A stretch of DNA of 64,000 nt, from positions 124,001 through 188,000 of the forward strand of contig CAJNYU010000179.1 of NCBI GenBank assembly GCA_905331475.1, given 5' to 3'. Position 1 is the stretch's first letter; each line of letters opens with the position of its first letter. This document shows positions 1 to 12,373 of the stretch, piece after piece. This DNA is from Rotaria socialis. Lineage: Eukaryota > Rotifera > Eurotatoria > Philodinida > Philodinidae. The position numbers and the translations under genes are program-made. A model generated the notes under the pieces. That model did not search any database, was not told the origin of the DNA, and worked only from the letters and a program-made list of their open reading frames with translations.

Positions 1-2314
1 TGAGTTTCTTTGTCTCCTGTCTCAATCTATTAGTATCAAGACAGGACATAGGCGAAACGAAATAATAGTATTGGTGATGATGATGATGATCATCATCACG
101 ATAATGATAAAGTAGATAAAACCCTGAAGTATTGGTTTCCTGATAGACATCCGCTCGAATAAAGGGGACCTTGATAGTAGTATACTCATTACTCACATTT
201 TTTTTCCTTTCGTCCTTTTTCTAGCAACAGTCGTCGCGGCATCGCTATGTCATCATTGTTGCATGTTGAGTGAGCGTTTCATTTCTGTCCCGATGCTACA
301 AAACGGAGAAAGACGAAGGCCATCATTTACAGCATTGCCTTTGGCATAGAAACTTTGTGGCAGTTCAGACATACACGTACATTGACATATCGAACGATAA
401 AGCTCTCGTTCTTCAGCGACCTTCGCTTCTCTCCTTTTCTTTTTTCTTTCTGCCAGCGTACACAATTGTTGCTCTGGAGCAGACAGAAGATGCAAGGACT
501 TGTTGTCTGTCCTATTTTTGTACTATAACTTAGCCAAGAGCCATTGGAAAAATAAGGGGTTAGTGGGCGAGAACGATGGTTTGAGTGGAAGGAAGATACA
601 TATACATATATATGCACGGGGGTGTTGTATATATTTACAAATACGTAAGTACTTAGTTATCGCAAGATTTGCTATTATTACAATTATTCATTTTGACCAT
701 TTTCACACTGAGTCAGAAGGGACGCAAACAACCTTATCATCCGTCACTAGTCAGGTAAAATGCATGAATGATGAAGGTCGAACGCACTGTGATTGACAAG
801 AAACGGCTGGATCCGCCTTGACATTTACATCTGGAAATTCAAGAAATTCTTCTCCCTGAAGATCATCTCATTTTGATCACATTTTCTATTAATTTCTCAG
901 CATCTTTATACATAGACGATGTGAGAGTTGTAGATCAAAATGACACGTTCCTAAAAAATAATTGTCAATTTCCCCCTTTATTTGCTAGAATTATTCAAGT
1001 GTTCGCATGTTCTTTCTGCATTTCTTTTTTTGCTTCATCATACTTCGTTTGTCTATATACTAATACATGCCGTCACACAATGAATAAATCATTTTTCTTT
1101 TTTTTTTTTCAAAATATTCACACATGTAAGTAATTGAGAGAACTGAATCAAGTTAAGAACAGCTGTACAGAATTAAATGTTGCATCATCATTAGTATTCT
1201 TTATTGTAATCGTCGTACGCATGAAATGGAAATCATGAAAGTTTTAAAAAATCCTATAAAATGACACACATAGATGATTAAACATCAGTCTGCATAATTA
1301 CAGTCGGCGTGAGTTGTTTGAAATTCTTTGCATGCTTGTAGATTCTTTTTTAGTAAGTTGCTTATTAAAAATTATTATTGTTTGTGAATATATATCTTGC
1401 TTTGATTGGAGATTTATCATCATTATTCATATTAATCAGATATTTTACTCGGTTATAACGATATCTGTAGGAGTATATGATTAAGAACAGAAAGAAAGGA
1501 TAGAGACAACAAAGAAAAAGAATGAGAATAACATAGTATAGCAACTAAGTATATATATATATATATATTAATACTAAATAGTGAAAAGTAGGCGCGGGGT
1601 TATTTTATTTTTTTCTACACGTTCACGAGTAGATTTTTTATTATTATAGATATATGAAATCAATGAGTCTAAAACAACATATGTTCATGAATATTGTTAG
1701 ATATCTCAAAGTGAGCTATTCTCACCTTGACCTATTCCCTTTTGTGAGAGCGAGAACAGGAACCCACATGGCATTCACTCTATTGCACATATGCGTTTAG
1801 ACTAAACATAACACTGTTGATAATTTAAAAAGCAGGCATTAAAGAGTACAGCTATAGAATGAAATAGAGATAGCTTTTTAAAAAAATGAGAAAAGAAAAA
1901 GAACCGAAAGAAAGAATAGAAGAAGAAGAAGAAGAAGAAGAAGAAAAAAAGAAAATAAGGAGATCGTTTTTATGTGATCATCAGCCCTTTTTATGATGAC
2001 ACAACATCTGTATATGAAAAGAAATGATTGTAACATTGATGACTGTACTGATTGTTCGTCTAACAGGGTTCTTTTTTTTTACATTACATCAAGGACAATC
2101 AATCAATCTATTACATCTTTCTGTTTTTCTTTTTCTTTTTCTCCTTACAATAATTATCTCTTCGATGTTTGCTTTTGCGTCCTATAGGCAAGTTGCGTTC
2201 TGTGGCAAACCACAAACCTGAAGAACTCTATTAAAGCACAAAAGTCGATCTCTCAAGTGAAGGTCAATAGGGACAAAAAAAATATTTTTCCGTTTTTTTC
2301 ATTTTAGATCATTA
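1..2314. other. Gene-free 5' region
   Basis: I see no supportable gene here. The open frames around 250-800 overlap each other on both strands and show no domain, signal peptide or splice structure. The stretch is AT-rich with microsatellites: a GAT/ATC palindromic tract near 76-97, TA repeats near 1551-1568 and a GAA tract near 1918-1945. The last 40 bases run into a T-rich tract ending in AG at 2306-2307, just before the start codon of the next gene, so the end of the region is probably promoter and 5' UTR. Confidence 0.6.
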
Positions 2315-4032
2315 ATGGCACCTTTTTATCTCTATTTCTTTCTTATATCGTTATCGTTAACAAAATCATGTGACGTATTCAATGATATGACGTGTAGTTG
2401 TTATGAATCCATTGAGATTCGTTGTACAATATCTAAAATTGTGCCATTAACATTCAGTCCCTCATCAACATCATACTTGAAAAAATTTTCATCAATTGAT
2501 ATAAAATTTGATGCCGATGATGTTATGGAACTTGATAGAAATTATTTCAGTAATTTAAATCAACTTTTTCCTGACATAGCAAGAAATGCTCTATCAATAA
2601 CATTACGTTTTCAAAATTTTCGATCCTTTCATGCAAAATCATCCTGTTTTTCTCAATTATTTCAAGGTTTAATATCTCCATACAAGCGTTTAACAATTGA
2701 ATTACATCCTGTGAAAGCCAAATCAATTGTATTCGATCAAAATACGTTTGATAATATTCATATTGATGAACTATCGATTTTTGCTGATTCATTAACATCA
2801 CCATTTGAATCGATATTTAACAATACAAATATTACACATTTAAATATTGAAGGTGCACTCTTAGCACATGACCCATTCCTATTAAAAGACTATAAAGGTC
2901 ATATTCAATCGTTGAAAATTACTCGAATGATTGATACTGTTAACAGTGAAGAATTTCCTCCATTTCCAGTTCAATCTTATACAATTGAAGCACATAAAAT
3001 GCGAACATTAGATGCATTATCTTTTATAAATTATACTCAATTGACCGGTTTAAATATAATTCAACCTGATGTTTCAATAACATCGAACATTTTAAATGGC
3101 ATGGAAAATATTCAAACGTTAAAATCTGTTTCATTCGACGCTGAACGTATTGCTGATGGCGCATTAAAACATGTGAAACATATCGAAACATTAATTCTTG
3201 GAACATACACAAAAATTTTAGATACAGAAATTTTTAATTCTTTGAAGTCTCTAAAACAATTAGATGTGCGCTATGTACAATTTTCAACGTTACATGCAAA
3301 TACAAGTTGTTCATTAGCTGATTATATTAATCGTCGACGTATGATGGGTTTAACAGTTTATTTACCAAATGAAAATCCTTATTGTGATTGTATATTAGTT
3401 TTTCTTAATAATATGGTTGATGATGGTTCACAATTAGTTAAATGTCAATCAACAAACAATGATCGTTGCTTATTTTCTTCATGCTCAATTGTATCCGAGT
3501 ATTTTACTCGTAAACAAAAGGAAGATATGGAAGAAGAACAACAAAAAAACGAAAATGGACTATCGGTTATAACACCACCGCAATCAATACCAATACAAGA
3601 TCAATATGAACCACCATCGATTGATTTAAATGATAATGATTCGCCATATTTTTCGGATGACAATACATTCATAGATGACGAAAGAAAACCAGCTAGTTCA
3701 ACAATAAATCCTGTTGAAGTAAATAATTATGATGAAGACGAAGCGATTAGAAAAACTCCGGATGTTATGTCATTAGAAACAACAACTAATTCACTTTTGT
3801 TTGATCCCGATGAATCGGATACTCAGTATTCAACACGAGACATGAAACGTGTTAATCCAGATTCGAAGAAAACGCCAACAAGCAAATATTTAGCCCTATC
3901 ATGGATACCGTTTGCTATCATAGCAGCATGTTTGTTCCTGTCATTAATTATTGCTATGATCAGTTATATTATCTATCACAAACAACGCACTACCTCGTTT
4001 AAACTTGTCCCACAAGCAGCACCAATCGTCTA

Positions 4033-4033
<1 letters not shown>
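2315..4033 (+). CDS. LRR-like type I membrane protein, single exon
   Basis: This intact 572-residue frame reads as a secreted-then-anchored receptor-like protein. Residues 1-18 are a hydrophobic signal peptide ending at KSCD. A cysteine cluster follows (CDVF..CSCYES..IRC, about 19-37) that resembles an LRR N-terminal cap. About 300 residues of leucine/isoleucine-rich segments come next, with spacing like degenerate leucine-rich repeats. A CDC..C..C..C cluster near 350-390 resembles an LRR C-terminal cap. A long acidic, Ser/Thr-rich stalk leads to one membrane helix near 528-554 and a short basic tail. The start is the first ATG, seven bases after a T-rich AG that could be a trans-splice acceptor. 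LRR type I proteins commonly serve in adhesion or recognition. The repeats here are too diverged to name the family, and no cytoplasmic signalling domain is present. Confidence 0.82.

Positions 4034-4075
<42 letters not shown>
4032..4075. repeat. (AAT)n microsatellite over the stop codon
   Basis: About fourteen AAT units begin at the TAA stop of the LRR-like gene and run into its 3' UTR. Length changes here would not alter the protein, because the stop lies at the first unit. Confidence 0.9.
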
Positions 4076-5451
4076 TAGAAAACTCCACAAATTGGGTCAG
4101 ATCTAGTCAGAGAAGTGGGTATATCGGAGGGACAATCGAGAACGAGGTCAGATAAAGTTGATTTCATTGGCCGCTTTTTCATGAACACCTATACTTTGTG
4201 ATATGATGATTAGTTAATCGTAACAGTTTCTCTTTTTTCTGTTTTTGTTTCATCGATTTGTATTTTGTTCCATTATTATAGTTGATCAGAAACTTTCTCA
4301 TCATGTTAGAATAAGTCACCATTCAGTATTCTCACTTTCTTTATGTTGGTGTGCGTGTGTGTGTGTGTGTGTATTTATTTTCTTCCTTTTGTTGCTAGAA
4401 AGTTTTTTGTATCGATGAGTTAAAATTAACAAAAAACAAATATATATGTATATGCACGAAAATATCTGCGAGAAAAATTTTCTGCTTTTTTTTCGTTCAT
4501 TACTGTTGAAACTATTCGCTCGGATCATTTAATACAATACTTTATTAGGACGAAGATAATTCGATTGTTTTGATTATTTTTTTAAGCCAGATTTGATTGG
4601 ATAACTTGGTTTCAATATTAATAACTCATGCAAAAACGGTTGATGTCTATTAACTCTGACAACTAATAATTTATGATCGTCTATTATTAAATAAGAGACG
4701 ATTACAAAGAAAAATGAGATGTTGTGTTTCTAAATATAGTCATTGTCTTCGAAGATCGTGTTTCTTCTATGATAAAAAAAGAAATCTATTATCTCAAGGG
4801 CATCAGAAACGTTAGAAGGCAAGAAAAAACGACTAATTTAATTCTTTTGTTGAAAAATGAATTCATACAAAGTTCATGACATTAAATTCTACTATAGTTT
4901 TAAAAACGGCCGAAATTCTATTCGTACTTGAATTTCGGTTATAAATCTTTATTCAAATAAACTTATTTTTTCAGATTTATATTCACAATAGCATACAAAT
5001 ATTTTGTTAACACCCTCGTCGTATAATACGTTGCAATGTCTTGCGGCGTTGTTGTTTGCCGTGGTGTTATAATTCATCTTAGTTTCTTATTCATTTTTGT
5101 GGTTTATAATAGAAAAGAAACTCGCTTACAAACTGTTTCTCCGATGTAACACTGTCTGACGCATACTTTTTTCACAATTATATTACATTTATTTACTGCA
5201 AGAACGAAAAGAACAGGAGAAACGTAATGTTATTGTTACATAGATTTCATGCAACTGTGAAATTTTTGACAGGTTTCTATTAATAAACAGCGATTTCTCT
5301 TTTATTCATTGTTGACATTATTGAGAGTTTTTTTCTTCAAAATCGATTATTAGCCGTTTGTGTATAGGTACTTTTGTCTTGAAAAAACAAAGATTGTATA
5401 TAACATAATCATACAAGTATTAGAAACATAATCAGCTATATATGCAATATC
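4076..5451. other. Intergenic region between two + strand genes
   Basis: No gene is seen. It holds a GT microsatellite near 4349-4372 and AT-rich sequence. A 70-residue - strand frame at 4316-4528 is translated microsatellite and is not supported. The last few hundred bases should contain the promoter and 5' UTR of the gene starting at 5452. Confidence 0.5.
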
Positions 5452-7026
5452 ATGGATACAATATCGGATGATGAATTTTTATATTTTGGTTCCATGCTAA
5501 CAAATTTTGCGTATCATTCTGGTTCAATACATTTAAGTCATTTCGATTCTGTCAATGAATTACAATTTCATTCATTGAACAATGAATTTATTCAACACTC
5601 AACGACGTCAATACCGATGGATATTGAAGCCAAACAATTAATTCTTCCGTGTATGCCAACAAATTTTATTGAAATACCAACCCTAGGCGATAACCTAAAA
5701 TCTATAAATGATGATTTCTGTCGACCATTAATTAAAACAGAACTTTCTAGTCGTTTAAAAGGTATTATATCGGGTGTTCGATCAGCTTTAATAAAATGTA
5801 ATTCAACAAAGTGGTATCGATTAAAAGGATGTGGCGATAATACAGATGGCTTTTCAATTAAACCTATTTCGCAGTCAGACACAAAATTAACTATTCGAGG
5901 ATGTGCATTTCTTCATACGACTCATCGTGAATTATTTATGACATATTATATATCACAATTACTTGCTCCACATAAAATTCAATGTGCAAATAGTTCGGTT
6001 GGTTGGTTTGAATATAAATTAGAAAATGAAACTTTCGACAATATCATTACTTCTGATATTCCAATAGTACAAGATAAAAATATAAATCAATGGCCAAATA
6101 CTCTACGTTGCTGTATTCTTATGGAAACATTGGGTAATAAACGTCTATCAGATCATGTTTTATTTGGTATCGAACAATTGTTGTGTATGATTATTTCTCA
6201 TGATAAAACACACCCTGTTAATCAGTCCAATCTAATATCCCTATTTCCATCAGAACGTTTGACAAAATCAGATGAAAATAATGAAAAACTTATACCTTTA
6301 TCAACATGGTTCGCATTATTAACCAATATACTTCAACCAGTTGATTATCTCAAATCGAATTGGCTGCACAGTTCATCTTATTTGTCTGAGGAAGTACCTG
6401 CGGACATGGATGGAGATCAATGGAGAAATTTATGGAAAGTTAATATTTTAATTTTAAATAAATATTTACAAACCAAACAGCCATTGTCTGATCTTTTATG
6501 TTTACTTTATAAACGATTTGGTTTTGAATGTGGATCAATTCTTGGTCTTATGCATTATCATCGAATAAGTTGGGGTACCTATAAAGATGAATTAGGTATG
6601 CATTGCAATGCTCATCCGAACAATTTAGTTATTAAATTATCTACACCGGCATCATCTTTCTTATTAGCGCCATTAGACTTTGATATGAGTTTTACAGAAA
6701 CAGGCTATTTACCAAACATATATAATAATCAATTATTTGATGAGATAATCAAATTAGAACTATCAGCTTTTCAATTAACATTAGGTGGAGATTCTCAAGC
6801 GAGTAGCGGTGTAACAGTTTGGGTAGAAATGCCAGATAATGAATGGACAAGTGCTCGTTGGTTGTTGAGAGATATTATGTTAAATGAATTCAATAGAGTC
6901 TATCTTGAAACAATTCAGAATGGATCAACTATCAAGACATCGGAGTCGTTTTCTAATGAACAAAATAATGCTGTACAATCACTCATTCGTCTTGCTCTGA
7001 TGAAAACAATGAAGGAGATTGGCTAG
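5452..7026 (+). CDS. Conserved uncharacterised protein with kinase-like motifs
   Basis: This is an intact 524-residue single-exon frame with no signal peptide or membrane helix, so it is probably cytosolic or nuclear. I cannot name the family. Three blocks resemble a protein-kinase-like fold, closest to selenoprotein O or aminoglycoside-phosphotransferase patterns. WYRLKGCGDN (about 121-130) has a Lys placed like the SelO LQLKGAG block. IRGCAFLHTTHRELFM follows, like the SelO arginine-rich segment. Near 384-391, HCNAHPNN resembles the HxDxxxxN catalytic loop, followed about 20 residues later by PLDFD, placed like the metal-binding Asp. If the alignment holds, the usual catalytic Asp is Asn here. 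The fold assignment is inference from motif order. The coding call rests on length, codon use and conserved-looking blocks. The start is the first ATG in frame. Confidence 0.78.
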   Translation: MDTISDDEFLYFGSMLTNFAYHSGSIHLSHFDSVNELQFHSLNNEFIQHSTTSIPMDIEAKQLILPCMPTNFIEIPTLGDNLKSINDDFCRPLIKTELSSRLKGIISGVRSALIKCNSTKWYRLKGCGDNTDGFSIKPISQSDTKLTIRGCAFLHTTHRELFMTYYISQLLAPHKIQCANSSVGWFEYKLENETFDNIITSDIPIVQDKNINQWPNTLRCCILMETLGNKRLSDHVLFGIEQLLCMIISHDKTHPVNQSNLISLFPSERLTKSDENNEKLIPLSTWFALLTNILQPVDYLKSNWLHSSSYLSEEVPADMDGDQWRNLWKVNILILNKYLQTKQPLSDLLCLLYKRFGFECGSILGLMHYHRISWGTYKDELGMHCNAHPNNLVIKLSTPASSFLLAPLDFDMSFTETGYLPNIYNNQLFDEIIKLELSAFQLTLGGDSQASSGVTVWVEMPDNEWTSARWLLRDIMLNEFNRVYLETIQNGSTIKTSESFSNEQNNAVQSLIRLALMKTMKEIG

Positions 7027-7582
7027 TGAAAGTTGAATTTTTCATTTTCAAATCGCATAATTACTTAATTTTATTGTATTAATAAAATAACATTCTCAGA
7101 TTAAATATGCATCACTAGTTATAACTGCATATATATGATTTTAAAACAAGAACGAAATAAAAGTAACTTCATTGTCATGAAATATGATTGTTTTCTAATT
7201 GTTCAAAACCGAAAGAGATTGCTTAAACTAAATAAGCCATTAAATTCAGGAATATAATGCTAAGAACAACTGATCATTTCAGGTTCACATATAAATCAAA
7301 TCGAAAAATCTTTTGCAACACCCTAAAGCACTATCCATGAAAAATTATTTATATTAGCTGCAATTACTATGGGAACCATAAAATGACTTTTTCTATCATG
7401 TTTATTTCAAAGATATGCATAGATCTACAATTTGTTTATCAGCATCGTTTATTTTTCGTGCATCTCATATGAATGAAATGTTATAACATATTATTCACTT
7501 TTTCACTTAGAAATTAAGGTATAGGTACAAATCTTCAAGTGACAGGTTGTTTTGGAAGCAGTCTTTCAGGATACTATATATA
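7027..7582. other. 3' flank without gene
   Basis: AT-rich sequence after the kinase-like gene. No coding frame, RNA or repeat can be supported. A likely polyadenylation signal (AATAAA) lies near 7080-7086. Confidence 0.45.
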
Positions 7583-7620
7583 CAAAGTACTTATGCGAGT
7601 AAGTCAGTGGGTGACCGTTC

Positions 7621-7707
7621 AATTCGTCGCGATCACTTCGTCGCATATATAGGAGAGGATACATTAATTGAATTAAAATATTTAGTGTAGAATGTTATTT
7701 AATTAAT
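7621..7707 (+). repeat. Left terminal inverted repeat
   Basis: This is the reverse complement of 9052-9140, with a handful of substitutions and one 2-base indel. It ends internally at the AATTAAT block. Confidence 0.85.
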
Positions 7708-8130
7708 TACTCTGACAAATTTTTTTCTTCAGAGAATAATGGCTCTTTCTTGATAATACTTTTTTTTAACAATAGAGATCTGAATTTACAGGTTTTTTTA
7801 AATTAAATTAACTAGAATTTAAATGACAAAAACTCAATGAAATTGAATTAAGAATGAATTTAATTTTTTCTAGTATGAAAATTAAAATTATATAGAAATA
7901 ATGTTTTTTATTCAATAATTCGTAATGATGCAAATTAGTTATCGTTATTTGGAAAAAATATGACTTAAGCAGTAACACATAAGAAAAATAAGAAAATCTA
8001 GTATTTGAGTTACACATGTGCTGATAAAAATCAAAATTCTTCAACAAATCATAGATGATTCCTGAAATTCAATCTTCTGTATTCCAGAGATAATCGACAA
8101 CATTTATTTCTTAACCCATGTTGCGAATAC

Positions 8131-8221
8131 CGGATCATTTTTTGCGGTAAACCGCGGTATTTATCCGTTCTGCGGTAATGGGAGCCGGTAACCGGACCGG
8201 TAAAACCGCGGTTAACCGCCG
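8131..8221 (+). repeat. 91 bp GC-rich direct repeat, copy 1
   Basis: GC-rich island in AT-rich DNA, built from short palindromic CGGTAA, CCGGTAACCGG and ACCGCGGT motifs. It matches 8367-8457 over its full 91 bases with two differences. Confidence 0.9.
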
Positions 8222-8366
8222 TTTTTTTGCTCATGTTTATCACATGTAAAAGTAAAAAAAAAGGATGATTAAAATAGTTTAATTGATGATTTGGAAGACT
8301 TTTTCTGTCAAAAATTATAGACGAACCGGTTAACCGCTTTTTTTTAGCGGCAACCGCGGTAAATGT

Positions 8367-8457
8367 CGGATCATTTTTTGCGGTAAACCGCGGTATTTAT
8401 CCGTTCTGCGGTAAGGGGAGCCGGTAACCGGATCGGTAAAACCGCGGTTAACCGCCG
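8367..8457 (+). repeat. 91 bp GC-rich direct repeat, copy 2
   Basis: Second copy of the 8131-8221 repeat, 236 bases downstream in the same orientation and the same length. More partial CGGTTAACCG-type motifs lie between the copies, near 8324-8360. Confidence 0.9.
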
Positions 8458-9051
8458 ATTTTCATGCGGTTTTTATTACATGGGAACACAATTTGTAGAC
8501 GAAACACTACTTCTGTTTGCAGAAAATGTAAAAAAAATAATTTGAAATACTCTCAATAACGTCTACACCAACCTTGATCATCTTTTCTTAAAATTCTTTC
8601 CAATTTAAATTTCAAGAATTTTAACTTTAATTTTAAACTTTCAATTCTAATTCTTATGAGGGTTTAAAAATGTATTCGTCCATCCAATAATTCTTTTAAA
8701 TTTCAATCTTCGGACCATAAACGTGAAGCCTATTTTGAAAATGTTTGAATCACTTTATCCACTAACCGAGCATTTTTACGTAGCACAGAAACTTGTCCCA
8801 GACAGTACTGAATGAATTATATACTTAAAAAAGTGAAATTTGCTTTCATTGATTTCTTTTTTTAGGTGAGGATTTCATCAGAATTTATCTCCTTAAAGGA
8901 CTGGAATCCTATTTATCATCAGACTCTTTGTATTTTAACAGAAAATTCTTTAAGAAATCTTTTCAGAAGTCAATTATTGGTTTTTTCGAAGCGCATCTTA
9001 TATTCCTCATGTATATCTAATAATTCAATAACAGCGTATACAATTTACATG

Positions 9052-9140
9052 ATTAATTAAATAACATTCTACACTAAATATCTTAATTCAATTAATGTAT
9101 AGCCTCTCCTATATATGCGACGAACTGATCGCAACGAATT
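9052..9140 (-). repeat. Right terminal inverted repeat
   Basis: Partner of 7621-7707 in inverted orientation. The two arms are about 1.34 kb apart. A shorter outer match (9173-9183 with 7583-7593) extends the pairing beyond a diverged spacer. Confidence 0.85.
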
Positions 9141-9183
9141 GTCGTGAGACGAATTGTACTAGTGCCAACATTTAAGTACTTTG

Positions 9184-12094
9184 GGAACTAAGCAGTATGA
9201 TTTTAAACAATTTAAGTCAAATGTCTTAAAAACCTCATTTCTACTACATATATCAAAATCAGAAAGTATAACACCTTTGGTTGACGGTAAATTCAGTGAT
9301 GTTGCATGAAGATTGACCTATAGAACAGCATAAATGAACCTCTAACTATGGTAATCAGTAATTTTTACATCACCCTTTTTATCCAATAAAACAAACTCTG
9401 ATTCGTGAATACGGCATTTTACTTTCCAATCCTTTCTATTTTCATGATATTCTTGAATCAGCGATACGGTGGCGATCGATACAATCCAGCAGACACGATG
9501 ACAATCCAGACGATTCCACAATCCTGGGATCCGCTTTTTCTCCCTGGGGTAGTTTCAATGATTGAGAAAGGGTTTTTAATTTTTTTTCTCTAGTTGCACA
9601 TGTTGCAACGTCTTTTTGTACACTTTCACTCGGGCTGAGCATTACGGATTCCGTATAAGGCTATCAACAATCGTATTGTAGGAGTTTACATGGTTCAGTG
9701 TTATGCTCGTATATCACCTTGACCATGTTATGGACAAATAAGGAGAAAAATGAAGATTCACAGGTGAAAATATTCGTTACGTTTACGGCAAAAAAAAAAT
9801 ACAGATAATCGTAACCTTTCTCCTGGGCCGTATATGGATTGATAAGAGATTAGTTACACAATTGAATTGTGCGGAACAAAACCGAGATAGTGTTGTTTTG
9901 TGAATAGGGAGACAACTAAAGTTTACGTACTGAAGACAAATATAACGATGTTGTTCTTGTGAATATTCAATGGGAACGACAGCAACACCAAAAGAATAAT
10001 CTGCTGCATCTGTTTGGTGCATCAACTTATTTTACAGTGTTCCAAATAAAAGCTCAAATGCTACGTTCAATTGCTTTTCTTTAGTAAATCTTGTTAATTG
10101 GAATATCATTATTGTATTCTAAATAATCATTATTTGAATGAAATTAGTTTTCCTCTTTTCATAAAGGAGCTCTATCAAATTTTTGATATGAAGAATGTGG
10201 GTGTAACGATAAAATGAATAAAAAGCTTACCGTCACCCTCGCCAATAATGCTTGTTCACTGCCTCATAAATCGAGCGTGTGGGCCAGGGTGGCCAGATCA
10301 AAAATTGAAAAATCAGGAAATATTTTTTCAAAATCAGACAACGATCAGAACATATCTCTGAAAAATCAGAAATTAATGAGAAAATGGCAGTTTTTGGCCA
10401 ACTAGTACATCTTCCGCTAAAATACTGTCATCCAAAATTCTGCTGCATTTCTGTTCGCTGACTGGAACATTATTTTCAAAGATATTTAAATAAAACGAAA
10501 GAAACTATAGTGAATATATCGTCTAGCTAATACGCAAGCATCAATAAAAGATACTTAATGTTGAGATTCTTTTTAAATTTTAAACTCGTTTCAAGGGGGA
10601 AAGTGCAGGTTTGGAACCCCCAGCACCTCAGCACCTTTTCTATAGCGAGATTTACTTCAGTCGTATGGAAATGAATCGGGAAAACTACTTTCATTTTCAA
10701 TAGTAGAGGTGAATTTTTTTCTTCAATTATTCACAGAATCTGCATGAGATTTATTTCAGAATAAAAAGGTAACAGAAAAAGAAAACCATCCTTCGAAAGT
10801 AACCGTATATCAAATTGCAATATGATATACCAAAAAGTTTGATCCTTCTTTTATTGTATGAGAACTAACACTGAGCTCTGATTATTTTTCAGAAGTTTAT
10901 TTTTCATTTTATCACCGTTTCATTTGTACAGCTTGTTACAGTGTGTTCTACTGTAACGTATATCTCGATTCTATCTATTCTCTTTTCTTTCCTTTTCCTT
11001 TCTCTCTCTCCGTTTTCCTCTATTTTCTTGTCTCTGCTTTCGTGTGCGTATATAAACATGTGTTTTCTAAAAGAATAAACAGAGAGATAATAAAACACAC
11101 ACATTTAAAGTGTTCGTGGCTCTTTGTGAGCGAGAACGCTAACATTTGGCGACCCTGGCTCCCTTCTACTAATAACAACCGTGGAAGGTCGAACTGATGA
11201 TTAAACTAACCAAATCGTCTATGAACTACATCGAATTTTTACAAACAATGTTGGTTATCAAATGCAAACAGAGCCTCTATCGAATCGAGACATGTGACAA
11301 GAATCTTTCTCTCTCAATAATCAAGTGGTTCAAATAAATAAAAAAAAAGAAAAGAAGAAGCTATTTATATGATCATTTTAGTAATCGAACAAGCGTAAGT
11401 TCCCGATGATGGTTTGTCGGAAAAAATTCGTTTAAAAAATATGTCGAATTCAATGGAATAATTAATTATTATTAGATTTATCTTATATGATATGATTTAG
11501 CATAGCATGATCGGGAAGCATGAATTTTCCTCACTCACTGATTATGAAGGGCTATTGTATTTAATTTGGAAAATATTTAATTATTATTAATATTCTATTA
11601 TACGAAACTTATTATTGATTAATTATATTAATTAATTAATTCGGTCAGATTCTTACTGCAGCAATGAGAATCGAAATAGAATACACGATTTCGTAATACA
11701 TTTTATGTACATGGAAAATTGAAAAAATCATACATGTTTTTACTTTATGGACACGAACAAGTTGATGCGGTTGAACAATCTCAAACCAGAATCATCAACC
11801 AAAAAAAATCAGCAAGATATAACTATCAAAGCGTAAGATTTATATTCGTTCATTTTCGTATGTGTAGACAAATCTTTTGTTATAATATTGAATTTCTTTT
11901 TCTTTTTCTTCCTTTTCTTCTTATATTTGTTATTAATTCGTGTCGCTGAACACGTTTTTCTCTCATATTTCTGTTTGTTATTTTGTTTTCATTGTTTTAT
12001 ATATTAACCATTTCTTTTCAAAGATTTTTTCGCGCTGTAGGTTGTTATTTTTCTTTTCGTCTGATGCTACACTCTAAAAAAAATCGGTACTCTA
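9184..12094. other. Gene-free, AT-rich stretch
   Basis: No gene is supported. The small frames (9405-9593, 9442-9642, 9783-10025, 10214-10405, 10904-11197, 11719-11949) are short, overlap on opposite strands and show no domain. A TCTCCTGGGCCG motif at 9819-9830 recurs in the foldback element at 14189-14200, so part of this stretch may be old transposon sequence. A TC-rich tract lies near 10980-11030. Confidence 0.5.
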
Positions 12095-12185
12095 CCGAAC
12101 CTTAATAGTTCCGCATTTCTCCACCGAACGATTTTAAGTTCCGTGGTCTCCTTTCAGAACTATTTTAAGTTCAGCAGATTTCATC
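12095..12185. repeat. Degenerate 31 bp tandem repeat
   Basis: Three consecutive units (12095-12123, 12124-12154, 12155-12185) share the pattern CNGAAC..TTTTAAGTTCNG followed by a pyrimidine-rich spacer. Related but more diverged TTCCG/TTTCG motifs continue to about 12372, where the assembly gap begins. Confidence 0.6.
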
Positions 12186-12373
12186 AGGTTTCGCAATTTT
12201 CATCTGAACTCTTCGAAGGTTCCGTAAAGTGGTTTGTGGTTTCGTACGTCATGTACAAATCCTCTGATAGTTTTGGGAAATGGCAGAAGGTTTCGTCATA
12301 TACCCACTGAACCACTGTTGGCTTCGTGGACGAACCGAAGGTTTCGTATTATTTATTCGGAACTTACCGACAC

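Larger units (their letters stand above)
7583..9183. mobile_element. Non-autonomous DNA element with long TIRs
   Basis: The segment is bounded by matching inverted ends. The outermost 11 bases are CAAAGTACTTA at 7583-7593 and its reverse complement at 9173-9183. After a diverged spacer, the left arm 7621-7707 pairs with the right arm 9052-9140 over about 87 bases with few mismatches, including the shared core TCGCATATATAGGAGAGG. The interior holds two 91 bp GC-rich direct repeats. Its longest frames, 64-79 residues, look nothing like a transposase. This fits a MITE-like or deleted DNA transposon moved by a transposase encoded elsewhere. I could not define the superfamily: the exact outer ends and target-site duplication are not certain. 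Confidence 0.75.

Noticed and set aside
76..97. GATGATGATCATCATC palindrome as a possible binding site
   Set aside because: Explained by a GAT/ATC microsatellite meeting its complement. No conserved context.
250..800. Cluster of overlapping 80-98 residue frames on both strands
   Set aside because: They contradict each other in the same bases and none shows a domain or codon bias like the real genes.
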